A stretch of 64,000 nucleotides of DNA, taken from Arthrobacter sp. GMC3. Lineage in GTDB: Bacteria; Actinomycetota; Actinomycetes; Actinomycetales; Micrococcaceae. Positions 61,446 through 64,000 of this stretch are shown one piece after another; the first letter of the stretch is position 1, and the number at the start of each line of letters is the position of its first letter. The notes beneath the pieces were generated by a model that saw nothing but the letters and a program-made list of their open reading frames with translations, was not told the origin of the DNA and did no database searches. Position numbers and translations under genes: made by a program. The DNA lies in the NCBI RefSeq assembly GCF_002929305.1, contig NZ_PJIO01000001.1, forward strand, positions 434,001 through 498,000, given 5' to 3'.

Positions 61446-62737
61446 CACTTGCCTGCAACCGGGATAACGCTGATGTTGCTGGCTGCTCCCTGCAAGGTGA
61501 TGACCAGCCCATAGCCCTTGGCGTCGGGGTTGATGTCGGTAGTGGAGCTGTCGGCAATTGACCCGCCGTTCTTTTGCCCGTCAATCGTCATCGAGGCGGC
61601 GGCCAGGTCACTACGAATCCTGACGGGGACGCTGGTGGGCACCTTGATGACCACGCTGGAGGCTGCCGTATCAATGGGGATCAGCACATCGGCGGTCAGA
61701 GGGGTTGAGGTGGCCAATTGGGTCAGGTCAACCGTGGCATTGCCGAGCACAAGGGTTCGCCCAGATTCTGCGGCACCAAGAGTGGTCGGGGCCCAGGTCA
61801 CATCGTTCAAGGCGGTGAATTCTCCACTGTGCGGGGGCAGGCTCAGTAGGCCAGCCAGCACCAGTGCCACTATGGCGAAGGCGCCCACGCCGCCTGCTGC
61901 GCGGCCCATGATTCCGGCGACGATGATTGCCACTCCGGCAGTGATGCCCGCGGCTGCGGCGGCGGTGGCCACCTGGTAGCCGTTGAGGTCAATGATGGTG
62001 GCCGCGTTCAGCATCAGCACCGTGGCACCAACCACCACTGCCAGGCCCAGCGAAAGCAGGCTGGCCGCAGCACCCAAACGGGGTTTGACCTTCACAACTG
62101 CAGGCTTGCGGTACGGAGGTGGCACAGGCATATAGGGCTGCTGCGGCACATAGGGCAGTTTCGTCGTTGCCGACGCCGCGAAGTAGGGAACGCCGGGATT
62201 GGAATCAGGCGCGTACGGGGGATTCCCGGGCGCGGCCACCGGACGCGGTGACTTACTCTTGTTGCGCGTGACGGCCCAGTAGATGATGGATCCGACGGCG
62301 GCTATCCAGAAAAGCGGCCACGGGAACCAGCCGTCGTGCCCGCCCCAGATGGCGCCCTGACCGGGGCCAAGCAGCCCCAAGAAGCTGACGATGGCGGCTC
62401 CGGTCATCCCCGTTGACCAACGGCCATGGCTGACCTCTTCGACGTGGATGCGGCCGTCAGGTTCGGGAAGTAGCGCCCAGGCGACGCCGTAGGCCAGCAA
62501 GCCCACACCGAAAAAGAGGGTGAGGACCACGGCAAGCCCGCGCACGATCACAGGATCGATTCCCCACTTGTTGGCGAGTCCGCTGCACACCCCGCCCAGC
62601 CAACGATTCGGGCCACGTTGCACTCCTAGGCCGCGGAGCCACTGGTAGAACCTTGCGGATTCGGGCCGCGGGGAGTGGTTTTCCGGGGGAGGCGTGGGGC
62701 CTGCCGGCTGCTCTGGGGTGTCATGGGTGATGTTCAT
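61445..62737 (-). CDS. PspC-domain membrane protein with LiaF-like C-terminal domain
   Basis: A 430-residue protein. The PspC domain spans residues 38-95 (NRWLGGVCSGLANKWGIDPVIVRGL, then FGVGLLAYGVAWALLP), followed by several transmembrane segments and a Pro-rich cytoplasmic stretch. The last 110 residues are a beta-rich domain with repeats like VPTSVPVRIRSDLAAASMTID, as in LiaF/toastrack domains. It is divergent from the PspC-histidine kinase, suggesting an envelope-stress sensing pair. Confidence 0.82.
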   Translation of the reverse strand: MNITHDTPEQPAGPTPPPENHSPRPESARFYQWLRGLGVQRGPNRWLGGVCSGLANKWGIDPVIVRGLAVVLTLFFGVGLLAYGVAWALLPEPDGRIHVEEVSHGRWSTGMTGAAIVSFLGLLGPGQGAIWGGHDGWFPWPLFWIAAVGSIIYWAVTRNKSKSPRPVAAPGNPPYAPDSNPGVPYFAASATTKLPYVPQQPYMPVPPPYRKPAVVKVKPRLGAAASLLSLGLAVVVGATVLMLNAATIIDLNGYQVATAAAAAGITAGVAIIVAGIMGRAAGGVGAFAIVALVLAGLLSLPPHSGEFTALNDVTWAPTTLGAAESGRTLVLGNATVDLTQLATSTPLTADVLIPIDTAASSVVIKVPTSVPVRIRSDLAAASMTIDGQKNGGSIADSSTTDINPDAKGYGLVITLQGAASNISVIPVAGK

Positions 62738-62782
62738 AGTTCAATGGTGGCCCTGGGCAGGGTCGCGTGAACATCCGGGGTG

Positions 62783-62801
62783 ACCCTGAAAGAACCCTGA
62801 A
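62783..62801. promoter_or_regulatory. 11-bp-spaced direct repeat between the divergent PspC genes
   Basis: ACCCTGAA occurs at 62783-62790 and 62794-62801, one helical turn apart, between the two divergent starts (62737 and 62852). This layout fits a response-regulator site controlling both genes, perhaps the partner of the kinase at 62852. Confidence 0.45.
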
Positions 62802-62851
62802 CTACCCCGAAGAAGCGGTACGGGTGCGTTGGGCCGTGTTTGGATGGAACC

Positions 62852-64000
62852 ATGAGCGCAAAGATGTACCGTTCCCAGAAACGAGTTATTGCTGGGGTCT
62901 GCGGCGGATTGGCCGAACACCTTGGCATCAAGGTGGGGTTGGTGCGCGCCATCATGATCGGCGCCAGCTTCTTCTTCGGTGCAGGCCTGGTGTTCTACGC
63001 CTGGTTGTGGCTTCTGGTGCCCATGGCTGGTGAGCAGGCTGGTGAAGGAAATACCCTGCTCGACGCCGACGGCAACCCACGCATAAAGCTCTTCCGCCCA
63101 GCCGCCGGGGAACCAACAGAGCCAGGGGCCGCAGACGGACGCCAAAAACTCTCTATCGGCTTCAAGGAAGTGCTGATTGGTGGCGCCCTGGTGATAGCCG
63201 CCGTCGTTTTGTTGGGGCAGCAACTGGGGCTAAACCTGCAACTGGGGACATTGATTCCGCTGGTGGTCATCGCCGTGGGTGCCGTGTTGGCGTGGATGCA
63301 GCTGGACAACACCCGCCGTGTGGGATTGCTCAGTGCCGCCAAGATGGACACTCCCATGGCCCTGCTGCGCCTGGGAGGTGGGGTCGTGCTTGTCATCGCC
63401 GGGGTGCTCGTCATAGTTACCGGATCCGGTTCGTGGACCCTTGTGTGGGCCTCAGTGGTGGCCTCCCTGGCGGTTCTTGCCGGCGTGGCCCTGGTTCTTG
63501 CCCCGTGGGTGCTGAAGTTCTGGCGGGAGTTTCAGGCCGAGCGGGCAGGGCGCATCCGGGAAACGGAACGGGCCGAGATCGCCGCCCACCTGCACGATTC
63601 AGTGCTGCAAACCCTGGCCCTGATCCAAAAGAGTGCCAATTCCGCCTCCGATGTGACGCGCCTTGCCCGGGCACAGGAACGCGAACTGCGGGAATGGATT
63701 TACCAAGATGCCGGCCAGAACAGCGGCCAATTGGTTGCTCGGGTGAAGGCCGTCTGTGCCGAGATTGAAGACCTTTACGGGCAGAGCGTGGAGGTGGTAA
63801 CTGTGGGTGATGCCGAGCTGAACGACCACAGCCAGGCCCTTGTCCAGGCCACACGCGAGGCCGTGCTCAACGGCGTCAGGCACGGTGGGACAGCGGTCTC
63901 GGTCTATGTTGAAGCCGGGCCAAAGGGCGTCGATGTGTTCGTCAAGGACCGCGGCGCCGGCTTTGAAGTCGCTGCCATCCCGGCGGACCGGCTAGGGGTC
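62852..64000 (+). CDS. PspC-domain sensor histidine kinase, 3' partial
   Basis: At least 383 residues, cut by the window end. A PspC domain lies at residues 6-60 (SQKRVIAGVCGGLAEHLGIKVGLVRA), followed by four further transmembrane segments (about 105-220), then the HisKA_3 box ERAEIAAHLHDSVLQTLALI (phosphorylated His at about residue 250) and an HATPase domain with the N box EAVLNGVRHGG and DRGAGF. A NarL-type regulator gene is expected just right of the window. It is divergent from the other PspC protein. Confidence 0.88.
   Translation, partial: MSAKMYRSQKRVIAGVCGGLAEHLGIKVGLVRAIMIGASFFFGAGLVFYAWLWLLVPMAGEQAGEGNTLLDADGNPRIKLFRPAAGEPTEPGAADGRQKLSIGFKEVLIGGALVIAAVVLLGQQLGLNLQLGTLIPLVVIAVGAVLAWMQLDNTRRVGLLSAAKMDTPMALLRLGGGVVLVIAGVLVIVTGSGSWTLVWASVVASLAVLAGVALVLAPWVLKFWREFQAERAGRIRETERAEIAAHLHDSVLQTLALIQKSANSASDVTRLARAQERELREWIYQDAGQNSGQLVARVKAVCAEIEDLYGQSVEVVTVGDAELNDHSQALVQATREAVLNGVRHGGTAVSVYVEAGPKGVDVFVKDRGAGFEVAAIPADRLGV

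Overview
The window reads as a high-GC Gram-positive chromosome of the Micrococcaceae (Arthrobacter sensu lato). This is inferred from gene content and synteny (mycothiol synthase next to GlnR, a MutT1-type NUDIX/phosphatase next to ppk, actinobacterial-type PFK, PspC-linked histidine kinase), frequent GTG/TTG starts and many 1-4 nt ATGA/GTGA gene overlaps. No species can be named from the sequence alone.

Bases 1 to about 27,770 are the right-hand part of an integrated siphovirus prophage. From left to right it holds: small early-region genes (1-2,090); a structured non-coding stretch ending in a tRNA-like fold (2,100-2,586); an HNH endonuclease and a probable cos/packaging region (2,796-3,701); TerS, TerL, portal, MuF-like protein, scaffold and capsid (3,702-10,188); connector and tail-completion proteins (10,207-11,952); major tail protein, tail assembly chaperones with a -1 frameshift, and tape measure (12,010-17,808); baseplate and fibre proteins (17,808-22,263); and the lysis genes (22,273-24,015). 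Behind a strong terminator comes a leftward cassette of accessory genes: a CsbD-like protein, two paralogous zinc-ribbon proteins, a DUF6504-like protein and an unknown. It ends in a tyrosine integrase and attR. The attachment site is the 3' half of a tRNA-Met(CAT) gene, so the intact tRNA and attL should lie left of the window. A lipoprotein gene sits antisense inside the tail operon as a moron.

Bases 27,775-64,000 are host chromosome: an SDR-like protein and Na+/H+ antiporter; a CitE-like lyase and a DUF2797 protein; a divergent MFS exporter/TetR pair with operators; a MaoC-dehydratase pair, an MFS protein and murB; a fatty-acid desaturase; an AlkZ-like protein; asd. A leftward locus at 42.8-46.1 kb follows, with two tandemly duplicated families of small membrane proteins, an unknown 207-residue protein and a WXG100-like secreted-protein candidate. 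Beyond it lie folA-thyA, an Fe(II)/2-oxoglutarate-type oxygenase, mutT1-ppk, mshD-glnR, a nitrobindin-like protein, ygfZ, a PadR/MFS pair with a perfect operator, a GNAT protein, pfkA, and a divergent PspC-protein/PspC-histidine-kinase pair cut by the window end.

The least explained signals are: a hairpin loop exactly complementary to the ribosome-binding regions of two downstream tail genes (12,743-13,099); the 2,208-2,340 RNA fold; the inverted-repeat cluster at 25,480-25,641 between duplicated zinc-ribbon genes; the duplicated membrane-protein/WXG100 locus; and a compact promoter-ORF-terminator unit at 53,341-53,490.
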